In this document: positions 50,033-57,666 of the stretch, piece after piece
How positions within the stretch are numbered: position 1 is the stretch's first letter
Layout of the letters: every line of letters starts with the position of its first letter
Assembly: GCA_021845725.1 (NCBI GenBank)
Contig: JAJZVL010000001.1
Location: 1-64,000 of the forward strand
DNA: 64,000 nucleotides
Reading direction: 5' to 3'
Source: Actinomycetes bacterium
GTDB taxonomy: Bacteria > Actinomycetota > Acidimicrobiia > Acidimicrobiales > RAAP-2
Position numbers and translations under genes: made by a program
Notes under the pieces: generated by a model
The model's database searches: none
Told to the model about the DNA's origin: nothing
The model's input: only the letters and a program-made list of their open reading frames with translations

Positions 50033-52060
50033 CTAGGAGTGGCTCCGCGGGGCCGCGTGCATGTCCACGCTCTCGGCGCGCCCAGTCTCGGAGCCCACCG
50101 GCGCACCCGGAGCGCCCGGCTCGGCGGGGGGGCGCAGCGTGGGAGCCTGGAGATACCGCGCCAGCTGCTCCGCGCGATCGAGCACCCAGGCCTTGGCGTA
50201 GGCCACCACGCCCTCGGAGTGGCGGACGTAGGTGAGCGCCGCCAATGCGAACACGAGGGCGAGCAGTGAGCTGTACCGGCTGGGGAGCGTGCTGGTGAGC
50301 TGCATGAGCACCGCGTAGAGGATGCCGGCCTCGATGGCCCCTGCCACCGAGTACACGCCGACAGCAGCGACCGCCACGACGTAGATGAGCGAGAACTCGT
50401 AGTTGAAGTCGTTGACCGACACCGACTGCTCCAGGGACGCGTAGAGCGCGCCACCGATCCCGGCGATCGCCGCAGAAAGGGTGAAGGCGACCACTCGCAA
50501 GCGCCGCACGTCGATCCCGACCGCAGCCGACCCCCTCTCCGACCCCCGGAGCGCAGCCAGCTCCTGTCCGGTCGTGCCCCATTGCACGAGCTTCACCGCG
50601 CCCGCCAGCACGACCAAGAACACCGTGGACAGCCAGAAGAAGGCGCCGTTCCCGGCGAAGCTGATGGGGCCGAGCACGGGTCGGGGCACTGTGAGACCGG
50701 TCGCGCCGTTGCCCGCCCACGGATAGAGGAACAAGACATTTGTCGCCAGGAGGGCGAACGACAGCGTGAGGAGCCCCACGGCGATGCCCCCGAGCCGCAG
50801 CGCCGGCAGTGCGACCACGGCGCCGAGCACGGCGGACAGGACCCCAGCGAGCAGGATCGCGCCCAGGACGGGCATCGAGTGCATGGCGAGCTGGCCCGCG
50901 GTGAAGGCTCCTGCGCCGGCGAACGCGGCCTGGCCCAGGGAGATCTGGCCGCCCATGCCCGTGAGCAGCGTGATGGAAAGGAAGATGATCGACAGCACGA
51001 TGCCGAACGTGAAGACGAACTCCCAGTTCCCCGGCACGAGGACCAGGATCGTTGCCACGAGCATGCCCACGACTAGGGCGGTGAACGCGCGGCTGCCGAC
51101 GGCCACCTCGGTCATGCGCGCCGGCGCCCGGAACGCGACGGCCGGCGGGTCGCAGCTGGCGAGGGGATCGCGTGCCTCGGGCTGGCGGAGAGTCTTTCGG
51201 GCGACGAGGGCGATCGCCAGCACCACGAAAGGGAACGCCGGGCGAAGCCCTGACGACAGGATCGTCCCCGAAGGGAGATAGCCGGCCAGGAGCTGCTGGG
51301 CGATGCCGAGCCCGATCGCTCCGATCAGGGTGATCGGCAGGCTCGTGAAGCTGCCGATGGCCGCGGCGGCGATCGCGGCGACCAAGAGCGCGGTGAAGTT
51401 CGACGCGCTGACCGTGGAGTAGAGGGGCGCGAGCAGCACGCCGGCCAGCCCCGCGAGGAGGCTCGAGAGCACCCAGGCCGTCGCGCTCGTGCGGTCGGCG
51501 CGCACACCGGAGAGCTCGGCCATTCGGGGGCTCTCCACCACGGCCCGCATGCGCAGACCGAGCCCGCTCGACCGCAGCACCAGTCCGAACGCCGCGATGA
51601 CCGCGATGCTGATCACCGTGGTCGACAGCTCCTCCCCACTCACCGGGGTGCTGGCGAGGTGGAAGTAGACCTTCCAGGGCTGGAGCACGAGAGAGGACGG
51701 GAGCCGTGTCGCGGTCCCGATGATCATCTGCGTCACGGCCGGGATCGCGATGAGGAGCCCGAGTGCCGGGACGAGCTTCACCAGCGGGCCTGCGGTCCGG
51801 GTGTAGCGGAACAGGAGCCGCTCCATGGCGAGCCCGATGGCAGGGCTGGCGAGCAGGACGGACACCACGAAGGCTGCCCATCCCGGCCATCCGTCGCGCA
51901 GCGCGATCGAGAAGATCACCGCGGAGACGTACGCCTGAGCGCCGAACGCCAGGTTGAACACGCCCGACGCCCGGTAGGTGAGCACCAGCCCGACCGCCAT
52001 GAGCGCGTAGGCGAACCCGTAGGGGATGCCCGGGAGCAGGTAGGAAAGGAAGAGCGACAT
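50033..52060 (-). CDS. Fused LivH-LivM permease of ABC importer
   Basis: One 675-residue polypeptide carries both permease halves that are usually separate genes. The first half (about 1-290) is LivH-like: GIPYGFAYALMAVGLVLTYR, GVFNLAFGA and GLRMRAVVESPRMAELSGVR. The second (about 325-620) is LivM-like: SITLLTGMGGQISLGQAAFA, ALPALRLGGIAVGLLTLSF and AALRGSERGSAAVGIDVRRL. A cytoplasmic linker of about 30 residues joins them. It forms the membrane channel for the LivF/LivG ATPases. The ATG is 24 bp after the stop of the substrate-binding gene and the stop touches the livG start. The C-terminal tail is Pro/Gly-rich. Confidence 0.9.
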   Translation of the reverse strand: MSLFLSYLLPGIPYGFAYALMAVGLVLTYRASGVFNLAFGAQAYVSAVIFSIALRDGWPGWAAFVVSVLLASPAIGLAMERLLFRYTRTAGPLVKLVPALGLLIAIPAVTQMIIGTATRLPSSLVLQPWKVYFHLASTPVSGEELSTTVISIAVIAAFGLVLRSSGLGLRMRAVVESPRMAELSGVRADRTSATAWVLSSLLAGLAGVLLAPLYSTVSASNFTALLVAAIAAAAIGSFTSLPITLIGAIGLGIAQQLLAGYLPSGTILSSGLRPAFPFVVLAIALVARKTLRQPEARDPLASCDPPAVAFRAPARMTEVAVGSRAFTALVVGMLVATILVLVPGNWEFVFTFGIVLSIIFLSITLLTGMGGQISLGQAAFAGAGAFTAGQLAMHSMPVLGAILLAGVLSAVLGAVVALPALRLGGIAVGLLTLSFALLATNVLFLYPWAGNGATGLTVPRPVLGPISFAGNGAFFWLSTVFLVVLAGAVKLVQWGTTGQELAALRGSERGSAAVGIDVRRLRVVAFTLSAAIAGIGGALYASLEQSVSVNDFNYEFSLIYVVAVAAVGVYSVAGAIEAGILYAVLMQLTSTLPSRYSSLLALVFALAALTYVRHSEGVVAYAKAWVLDRAEQLARYLQAPTLRPPAEPGAPGAPVGSETGRAESVDMHAAPRSHS

Positions 52061-52084
52061 GGCGCCGGCCCCGTCTGGCTCCGG

Positions 52085-53506
52085 TCAGCCCGGCGGCACG
52101 CCGGCCGGCACGGGGTTGAGCAGGCTGATCGGCTTTGTCACCGGCGGTGCGGGGGTCTTGAAGCAGCTGAACACGCTCTTCGGGGTGCCGTAGACGGGGA
52201 CGAAGGTCTCCCCCCTCGCCTGGACGAACGCGGAGCAGTTCAGCGGGCCGGAGCTCTTGTGCGCCGTGCGCCAGTCGACCGGGGCGAGGATTGTGCCGGC
52301 GGTGAACGACGTGATCGTGTTGATGGCGTGCACCAGGCGCCTCCGGGTGAGGTGCCGGCCCACCATGCGCAGCCCCTGTACGAACAGTGCGGCGCTGGTC
52401 CATCCCGCGAGCGCCGTCTCCGAGGGCATGGTGTGGGGGAAGTGCTTCTTCAGCATCTTCTCGAAGAGGTCCATGCCCCGGTACACGCCCGGATGGAGCT
52501 TGGTCACCTCGAACGGGACGTTGGGCTCCATGAAGTACACGCCTTGCATCGCCGAGGCGTACTGGCGGATCGCGCTCTCGTCGTAGCCTGTCGCCCACAG
52601 CTGGGTCACGCCCGTCATCCCTGTCGCTCGCATCGTGTTGGAGAGCAGCACGTCACCCCCGAGGTCCATGCAGGAGACGACCATGTCGACCTTGTCCTGC
52701 TTCATCCGGGTCACGTCCGCGTGCAGGTCCGAGGCGGGGGCAGGGATGGAGAGGTCCTCGTAGGCGACAGGGACGTGGTACCTGCGCAGCCCGTTCACCA
52801 TGCCCCGGCAGCCTTCCTCCGACTGGGCGATGTCGTAGGCGAGCACCGCGACCGCACGGGCGTGATGCTGCTGCGCGATGAACGCGGGCTGGACGACGGT
52901 AGCGGACGGGCTGAAGTTGACGTAGGAGCCTGTGTTGCCGAAGAGGCTCGGCCCATCCATCCACTGGGGGTTCACGTTCAGCCCGAAGGTCGGGACCCCG
53001 TTGGCGGCGAGGAACTTGCCGCCCGTGAACGACGCCGTCGCCACCGGCAGGACCGCGAAGACGTGGTCCTCGTCGACCAGCGTGCGGGCTTGGCTCGCGT
53101 CGATCGACGGGCTCGACTGGTCGTCGAGCGTGGTGGCGAGATCGATGCGGCGACCGGCAACTCCGCCCTTCGCGTTCACCATGTCGAGATAGGCGCGCGC
53201 CCCTGTCACGATCGGGGCGAAGAGCGCGGGGAGGGGCCCGGTCTCCGACACCAAGGCTCCCACCACGACGCGCTTCGGGTACACCCCTGTCGTCTGCCCT
53301 GCCGCCGCGTCGGGCGGCGCCGTGACGCACGCCGCCAGCACCGCCGCGAGCAGCGTGACGGCGAGCATCGCCATCATGCGAGCCCGTCCCCGCCGGGCTG
53401 CGCTGCCGGGGCGCCGCCCGGGTGCCGAGTGCGCCGCCCCTCCTCCCGGGGGCGTGCCTCGATCCGTCGCGTGCGATGCGTGGCTACCCACGACTCCATG
53501 CTGCAT
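52085..53506 (-). CDS. ABC transporter substrate-binding lipoprotein (Leu/Ile/Val-binding type)
   Basis: Extracytoplasmic ligand-binding protein of the type I periplasmic-binding fold used by amino-acid or amide importers. A basic n-region (RRPGSAARRGRAR), a hydrophobic run MMAMLAVTLLAAVLAAC and the lipobox Cys show lipid anchoring. The mature protein begins a KRVVVGALVSETGPLPALFA motif, with GARAYLDMVNAKGGVAGRRI, LVDEDHVFAVLP and a Cys-containing C-terminus. First gene of the importer operon. ATG 53506 is preferred because it keeps the positive n-region; ATG 53377 would begin inside the signal and give no basic residues. The ligand is unknown. Confidence 0.85.
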   Translation of the reverse strand: MQHGVVGSHASHATDRGTPPGGGAAHSAPGRRPGSAARRGRARMMAMLAVTLLAAVLAACVTAPPDAAAGQTTGVYPKRVVVGALVSETGPLPALFAPIVTGARAYLDMVNAKGGVAGRRIDLATTLDDQSSPSIDASQARTLVDEDHVFAVLPVATASFTGGKFLAANGVPTFGLNVNPQWMDGPSLFGNTGSYVNFSPSATVVQPAFIAQQHHARAVAVLAYDIAQSEEGCRGMVNGLRRYHVPVAYEDLSIPAPASDLHADVTRMKQDKVDMVVSCMDLGGDVLLSNTMRATGMTGVTQLWATGYDESAIRQYASAMQGVYFMEPNVPFEVTKLHPGVYRGMDLFEKMLKKHFPHTMPSETALAGWTSAALFVQGLRMVGRHLTRRRLVHAINTITSFTAGTILAPVDWRTAHKSSGPLNCSAFVQARGETFVPVYGTPKSVFSCFKTPAPPVTKPISLLNPVPAGVPPG

Positions 53507-53730
53507 CAGGGGCGCCCCGGAAGGACAGTGACGAAGGTCCTGCTCTTCTGGCTGTCCCACGCTGGCTTGGACCTCGACGCGCCCGTCGAGCTCAGCCCAG
53601 CCGGTCGAGCTCGGCCTTCAGCCGGCGCAGGCCGCGACCATCGCAGGCACCGCCGCCGACGTCGTGGACGCACGCTGCACGACGGGGTGAGGCGAGCCCG
53701 GCACGCGGTGTGGCGACCGTGCTCGTGAGA

Positions 53731-54246
53731 TCAGTGGGAGCGTCGCTCGAACATCCCTCGGACGTAGGCAGCCTGCCCCACATGCTGGAGGTCGTCGGCC
53801 AGCACGCTCACGAGCCGCACGCCCAAGGTGACAGGCGGGTCCCAGCGCGTGTCGACCACGCGGTCGAGGTCCGAGTCGATGAGCCCGCGGACGTACTCGG
53901 TCGTGGTGGCGTGCACGGTGTCGTGGTAGCCGAGGAGGAGGACCGGTTCGGCGGCGACCAGCCCTGCCTCGCCGGGGTCCTGGCCGTAGCCGGTCGCGAG
54001 CCGGTCGAACGGCAGCGAGAACCTGGTGTCCCAGCCCTCAGCGGTCCAGCGCTGCTCGGTCCCGGCGACGTCGGCGACGTGGTCGTCCTGGACTCTCGTG
54101 AGGTGCCAGACGAGCCAGCCGATCGGGTTCGCCTGCGGGTCGGGCCGGTAGACGAGCGCCTCGATCGCCAGGCCGTCCACGACGCCGTGGACGGCGTCGT
54201 GGACCCTGGCGAAGCCGTCGACGAGCAACTGCGCACCGGAGGTCAT
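53731..54246 (-). CDS. DinB-family (DUF664-like) protein, putative thiol-dependent enzyme
   Basis: About 171 residues with the four-helix DinB/YfiT fold of actinobacterial proteins, some of which are mycothiol- or bacillithiol-dependent enzymes. Three spaced His regions suit the metal site: VWHLTRVQDDHVAD, GYHDTVHATT and ADDLQHVGQAAYVRGM. The start MTSGAQLLVDGFARVH at 54246 follows AAGGGAG. A longer start at 54372 would translate three 18-bp repeats as GKGAPH units. It is divergent from hsp20 across a 313-bp region with an inverted repeat. Substrate unknown. Confidence 0.78.
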   Translation of the reverse strand: MTSGAQLLVDGFARVHDAVHGVVDGLAIEALVYRPDPQANPIGWLVWHLTRVQDDHVADVAGTEQRWTAEGWDTRFSLPFDRLATGYGQDPGEAGLVAAEPVLLLGYHDTVHATTTEYVRGLIDSDLDRVVDTRWDPPVTLGVRLVSVLADDLQHVGQAAYVRGMFERRSH

Positions 54247-54255
54247 CGTCCGTTC

Positions 54256-54309
54256 CGCTCCCTTCCCGCGGGGCGCTCCCTTCCCGTGGGGCGCTCCCTT
54301 CCCGTGGGG
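54256..54309. repeat. Three 18-bp tandem repeats upstream of the dinB-type gene
   Basis: Units at 54256-54273, 54274-54291 and 54292-54309; the last two are identical (CGCTCCCTTCCCGTGGGG) and the first differs by one base. On the minus strand each carries GGGAAGGGAG, a ribosome-site-like sequence, just ahead of the ATG at 54246. Confidence 0.9.
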
Positions 54310-54393
54310 CAAGTCTGGTCGATAACCCCGGTGTGCGCTGGGTCCACGTGCCCGTTTCGTGCGCTCGGCCAAAGGGTACGGCGTCGCCCGGTG

Positions 54394-54407
54394 AGGACTT
54401 TGGACTC
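54394..54407 (+). promoter_or_regulatory. Weak DosR-like box upstream of hsp20
   Basis: AGGACTTTGGACTC matches GGGACTTTNGTCCC at 11 of 14 positions, counting the N as a match. It overlaps the left arm of the inverted repeat at 54402-54412. Single and imperfect, so less sure than the paired boxes. Confidence 0.4.
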
Positions 54408-54446
54408 TTCGACCGCACTGGTGCTCGGTCCACGATCGAAGAGTCC
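54402..54446. promoter_or_regulatory. Perfect 11-bp inverted repeat, possible operator or hairpin
   Basis: GGACTCTTCGA (54402-54412) and TCGAAGAGTCC (54436-54446) are exact reverse complements separated by 23 bp. It lies between the divergent dinB-type gene and hsp20, about 110 bp before the hsp20 start. No U-tract follows, so an operator is likelier than a terminator. Confidence 0.6.
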
Positions 54447-54559
54447 CGCGACGGCAGGGACGTGTCAGGCGCGGGACGGGTCACGACATGGACATGAGCG
54501 AGCGCAGGGCGTTATGAGAGAAAGCGCGGTGCGCGACGAGCAGAAGGGAGGAGTGCATC

Positions 54560-54994
54560 ATGGCGATTGTGCGTCGAGAGCGTCAGCTGCCCGACTGGCT
54601 GGGCTTCACACTGCCCGACTGGTGGCGCCGGACGTTCGATCTCGAGCCGGAGCGGGGCGGATGGCTGCGCATGGAGGAGTACGAGGAGGACGGCGCCCTC
54701 GTGTTGCGGACGGAGGCACCTGGGATCGACCCCGAGAAGGACGTCGAGATCACCATCGGGGATGGCGTGCTGCGGATCCAAGCCCACCGGGAGCAGAAGG
54801 AGGAGCAGAAGGGCAAGAAGGGCTTCCGCTCGGAGTTCCGCTACGGCGAGCTCACCCGCACGATGCAGCTTCCAGAGGGTGTCTCGGGGGACGACGTGAA
54901 GGCCAGCTACAAAGATGGCATCCTCGAGGTGCGCATCCCGATCCCCTCCCAGAAGGAAGTGGAAGTGAAGAAAGTCCCAGTCACGAAGGCGTAG
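54560..54994 (+). CDS. Hsp20 / alpha-crystallin small heat-shock protein
   Basis: A 144-residue ATP-independent holdase that binds unfolding proteins. The alpha-crystallin domain covers about residues 38-135: LVLRTEAPGIDPEKDVEITI, GVLRIQAHRE, FRSEFRYGELTRTMQLPEGV, and the closing strand KASYKDGILEVRIP with the family GxLxV-type motif. The C-terminus has VKKVPVTKA in place of a classical IxI. GGAGG stands 8 nt before ATG 54560. In mycobacteria a small Hsp (HspX/Acr) is a main product of the DosR regulon; the neighbours here make the same role likely. Confidence 0.93.
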   Translation: MAIVRRERQLPDWLGFTLPDWWRRTFDLEPERGGWLRMEEYEEDGALVLRTEAPGIDPEKDVEITIGDGVLRIQAHREQKEEQKGKKGFRSEFRYGELTRTMQLPEGVSGDDVKASYKDGILEVRIPIPSQKEVEVKKVPVTKA

Positions 54995-55002
54995 AGGGCA
55001 CC

Positions 55003-55635
55003 TTGGGCAGGGACGCGCGGCTGGCCGCGGGGGTGCCGGACGGGTACCCCCGCGGCGCAGAGCGGGACGCGAAGATCGGCAATGGGGAGGTGGTGCACGT
55101 CCGTCCCATCCGCGCCGAGGACGCGGCGATGCTGGTCGCGTTCCACGCGTCGCTGTCGCCCGAGTCGGTGTACTTACGGTTCTTCAATTTCCACGCCGAG
55201 CTCACCGCGCACGAGGTGCGGCACTTCACCGAGGTCGACTACAAGGACAGGTTCGCGCTGATCGTGCTCGCTGGGGACCGGATGGTGGCGGTCGGCCGGT
55301 ACGACCGGCTGGGTGGGACCAACGTGGCGGAGGTCGCCTTCCTGGTGCACGACGACTACCAGGACCTCGGAATCGGGACGCTGCTCGCGGACGAGCTCGC
55401 CCGAGTCGCCAGGACGCACGGGATCGGGGTGTTCCAGGCGGAGACGCTCTCGCACAATGCGTCCATGCTCGAGATGTTCCGCCGCATCGGCTTCCCGGTC
55501 GAGACCCACTACGAAGACGGGGTGGTCAGGGTGCGTTTCTCGATCGAGCCCGTTCCCGCGTACCGCGAGGCGCTCGCCCGGCGCGAGCGTTCCCGGCTCG
55601 CCGGGATCGGCGAGGAGACCAAAGGGTCGTGCTGA
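55003..55635 (+). CDS. GNAT-family acetyltransferase (Pat-like)
   Basis: An acetyl-CoA-dependent N-acetyltransferase domain. Conserved parts: VVHVRPIRAEDAAMLVAFHA, SLSPESVYLRFF, EVDYKDRFALIVLAGDRMV, the acetyl-CoA loop DDYQDLGIGTLLADELARVA and LSHNASMLEMFRRIGF. The SPESVYLRFF phrase is typical of the GNAT domain of Pat-type protein acetyltransferases, which modify acyl-CoA synthetases and other proteins. No cyclic-nucleotide domain is fused. TTG 55003 with GAGGG upstream, 8 bp after hsp20, is the preferred start; GTG 55033 is possible. It overlaps the HDAC-family gene, suggesting coupled expression of an acetylation/deacetylation pair. Confidence 0.82.
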   Translation: MGRDARLAAGVPDGYPRGAERDAKIGNGEVVHVRPIRAEDAAMLVAFHASLSPESVYLRFFNFHAELTAHEVRHFTEVDYKDRFALIVLAGDRMVAVGRYDRLGGTNVAEVAFLVHDDYQDLGIGTLLADELARVARTHGIGVFQAETLSHNASMLEMFRRIGFPVETHYEDGVVRVRFSIEPVPAYREALARRERSRLAGIGEETKGSC

Positions 55636-56720
55636 TCCTCGCGGGCCCAGTCGGCGAGAGAGAGCACGACGGCGGCTCGCATCCCGAGCGTCCGGCGCGG
55701 ATCAGGGCTGCCCTCGACGGTGTCTCGGACCTGCACCTCGGGAGCGATCTCGTCACCGTCGCTGCGCGCGCCGCGGCGCGAGACGACCTCCTTCGGGTCC
55801 ACGATGGCGAGTACCTCGACGAGCTCGAGTCCTTCTCGCGTCGTGGGGGCGGGGCGCTCGATGCGGACACCTACGTCACCGACACCTCGTGGGACGCAGC
55901 GGTGCGCGCCGCCGGTGCGGGGCTCGTCGCGATCGAGGCACTCGAGTCCAGCCGCGAGGGCGTTGCGTTCGTCGCCGTCCGGCCCCCCGGTCATCACGCC
56001 CAGCCTGACCGCGGGATGGGCTTCTGCCTCCTCAACAACGTGGCGGTGGCCGCAGCTGCCCTGGTCGCGAAGGGGGCGCGGGTGCTCATCGTCGACTGGG
56101 ACGTCCACCACGGCAACGGCACGCAGGAGATCTTCTGGGACGAGCCGAACGTGCTCTACGTGTCGACCCACCAGTGGCCGCTGTACCCAGGGACCGGCCG
56201 GCCCGAAGAAGTCGGCGGGCTGGACGCGATCGGGGCCACGCTCAACGTGCCGGTGCCGCCGGGCGCGACCGGCGATGTGCTGCTCCAGGCGATGGACGAG
56301 GTCGCTGCACCGGCGGTCGAAGCATTCGGACCCGAATGGGTGCTCGTGTCCTGCGGGTTCGACGCCCACCGGGCCGACCCCCTCGCGGAGCTCGTGCTCA
56401 CGAGCGGCGACTTCGCCGCCCTCGCGCGCCGTGCGGGAGCGTACGCTCCGTCACCGGGCCGCCTGGTGCTCTTCTTGGAGGGCGGCTACGACCTCCAGGC
56501 GCTGCGCCTGTCGACCGCGGCCACGCTGGGCGCGCTCGTCGCCGACCTGTCGCCGCCCGAGCCACCGACGTTCGGCGGCCCCGGCTCGGAAGCTGTGCGC
56601 AGCGCGGCGCTCTTCCGCCGCCGCGCGATGGAGGAGCTCTCTGACCGGCTCCTCGCCGTGGACTCCCTCGATGCGCCGGTCACAGAGCGCCCTCGCTGGA
56701 GGCTCGGGGGATCGCGGTGA
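55629..56720 (+). CDS. Histone-deacetylase-superfamily (AcuC/HDAC-like) deacetylase
   Basis: A zinc hydrolase of 363 residues that removes acetyl groups from lysine or polyamines. Catalytic His pair in RPPGHHAQ (about 122-123), zinc ligands in DWDVHHGNG (Asp 158, His 160) and GFDAH (Asp 245), the active-site Tyr in EGGYD, and the glycine loop GMGFCLLNNVAVAA. Class II-like bacterial HDACs and AcuC share these features. GTG 55629 overlaps the GNAT stop by 7 bp and its own stop overlaps the Usp start by 4 bp, so the three genes are translationally linked. Confidence 0.9.
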   Translation: MLILAGPVGEREHDGGSHPERPARIRAALDGVSDLHLGSDLVTVAARAAARDDLLRVHDGEYLDELESFSRRGGGALDADTYVTDTSWDAAVRAAGAGLVAIEALESSREGVAFVAVRPPGHHAQPDRGMGFCLLNNVAVAAAALVAKGARVLIVDWDVHHGNGTQEIFWDEPNVLYVSTHQWPLYPGTGRPEEVGGLDAIGATLNVPVPPGATGDVLLQAMDEVAAPAVEAFGPEWVLVSCGFDAHRADPLAELVLTSGDFAALARRAGAYAPSPGRLVLFLEGGYDLQALRLSTAATLGALVADLSPPEPPTFGGPGSEAVRSAALFRRRAMEELSDRLLAVDSLDAPVTERPRWRLGGSR

Positions 56721-57133
56721 GAGCACCGGCGCGCATCGCGGTCGGCTACGACGGGTCTCCAGGCTCCGAGGCAGCGTTGCGCTGGGCGGCCGCGCTGGCT
56801 CGCGCGCTCGGGGCGGGGGTGAAGGTGGTCCATGCGGTCGGCCTCCTCGAGCATGCAGGTCTTGCTGCGCTGTCCGTGCACGAGGAGCGGGCACGCGCGA
56901 TCGTCGCTGGCGCAGGGATGGAGTCGAGCCGCCTCGAGTGGTGCGTCCTCGAGGGTGACCCGGGCTCGGTGCTCTGCCGCGTCGCCGAGGGCCCCGACCC
57001 CGCAGAGCTGCTCGTCGTGGGCACGCGTCGCAGCAGCGTGCCAGCGGGGCTCCTCGGCAGTACCAGCCTTGGCCTGGTGGCATGCGCGCCCGTCCCGGTC
57101 GTCGTGGTCCCACCCGCAGGACAGGTGGGCTGA
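56717..57133 (+). CDS. Universal stress protein (UspA family), copy 1
   Basis: A single Usp domain of 138 residues: IAVGYDGSPGSEAALRWAAA at the N-terminus, and near the end the nucleotide-binding pattern VVGTRRSSVPAGLLGSTSLG, followed by the strand APVPVVVVPP. ATP-binding Usps in mycobacteria are abundant in the DosR response and slow growth. GTG 56717 overlaps the deacetylase stop. The gene ends 6 bp before the convergent stop of the second Usp gene. Confidence 0.88.
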   Translation: MRAPARIAVGYDGSPGSEAALRWAAALARALGAGVKVVHAVGLLEHAGLAALSVHEERARAIVAGAGMESSRLEWCVLEGDPGSVLCRVAEGPDPAELLVVGTRRSSVPAGLLGSTSLGLVACAPVPVVVVPPAGQVG

Positions 57134-57139
57134 GCGAGG

Positions 57140-57589
57140 TCAGTGCGCCGGCTTCGGCTCGCGTCGGTAGACGAGGACCGGGCAGTGCGCATGGGCAACG
57201 CAGCGCTCGCTCACCGATCCGATGATCATGCCGGTCAGCTGGCCGTGCCCGCGGCAGCCGACCACGAGGAGCGCTGCGGTCTCCGAGGCGTCCACGAGCA
57301 CCTGCGCGGGTGGACCCTCGACGGCCTGGGTCTCGACGGAGAGCGAGGGGTGCCGCTCGCGCAGCGTCGCAGCCGCGTCGTCGAGGATGCGCTGGGCATC
57401 GCCCGAAGGGTTGTAGTCCACGGGCATCGGGATGGACCATCCGTAGCTGGTCGGCCATTCCCACGCGGCGACCAGCGTGATGGGCACGCCCGTCGCCGCG
57501 GCGTAGTCGCCGGCCCAGCCAACTGCTCCCAAGGAGGATGTGGACCCGTCCACCCCCACGATCACGCGCGATGCGACTTCGTCGGCCAT
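57140..57589 (-). CDS. Universal stress protein (UspA family), copy 2
   Basis: A single Usp domain of about 149 residues: VIVGVDGSTSSLGAVGWAGD, ITLVAAWEWP, LVVGCRGHGQLTGMIIGSVS and CPVLVYRRE. The G-x2-G-x9-G-S motif for ATP is complete, more canonical than in copy 1. ATG 57589 starts MADEVASRVIVGVDG; the longer frame to 57670 overlaps the kinase gene end and is not needed. It lies 77 bp downstream of the DevS-like kinase gene on the same strand and may share its transcript. Confidence 0.88.
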   Translation of the reverse strand: MADEVASRVIVGVDGSTSSLGAVGWAGDYAAATGVPITLVAAWEWPTSYGWSIPMPVDYNPSGDAQRILDDAAATLRERHPSLSVETQAVEGPPAQVLVDASETAALLVVGCRGHGQLTGMIIGSVSERCVAHAHCPVLVYRREPKPAH

Positions 57590-57666
57590 GTCCCGGCACT
57601 CTACGTCGTGCGCCCGAGCGGAGCGCCCGAGAATCGAAGCGGGCGAGCCCGGTGGCTCGCCCGCGG

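Larger units (their letters stand above)
54247..54559. other. 313-bp divergent intergenic region between dinB-type gene and hsp20
   Basis: Contains three 18-bp tandem repeats near the dinB-type start, a weaker DosR-like box (54394-54407) and an 11-bp inverted repeat (54402-54446). I see neither a CIRCE nor a HAIR element, the usual heat-shock operators. Confidence 0.6.

Noticed and set aside
53507-53730. Possible small gene between the substrate-binding and dinB-type genes
   Set aside because: Short open frames have no ribosome site or motif; I see only GC-rich spacer with GAGCTC-containing inverted segments.
53422-55002. Long N-terminal extension of the GNAT frame through the dinB-type and hsp20 genes
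   Set aside because: It runs antisense to a DinB-family gene and out of frame through Hsp20; only the part after about 55003 has a family match.
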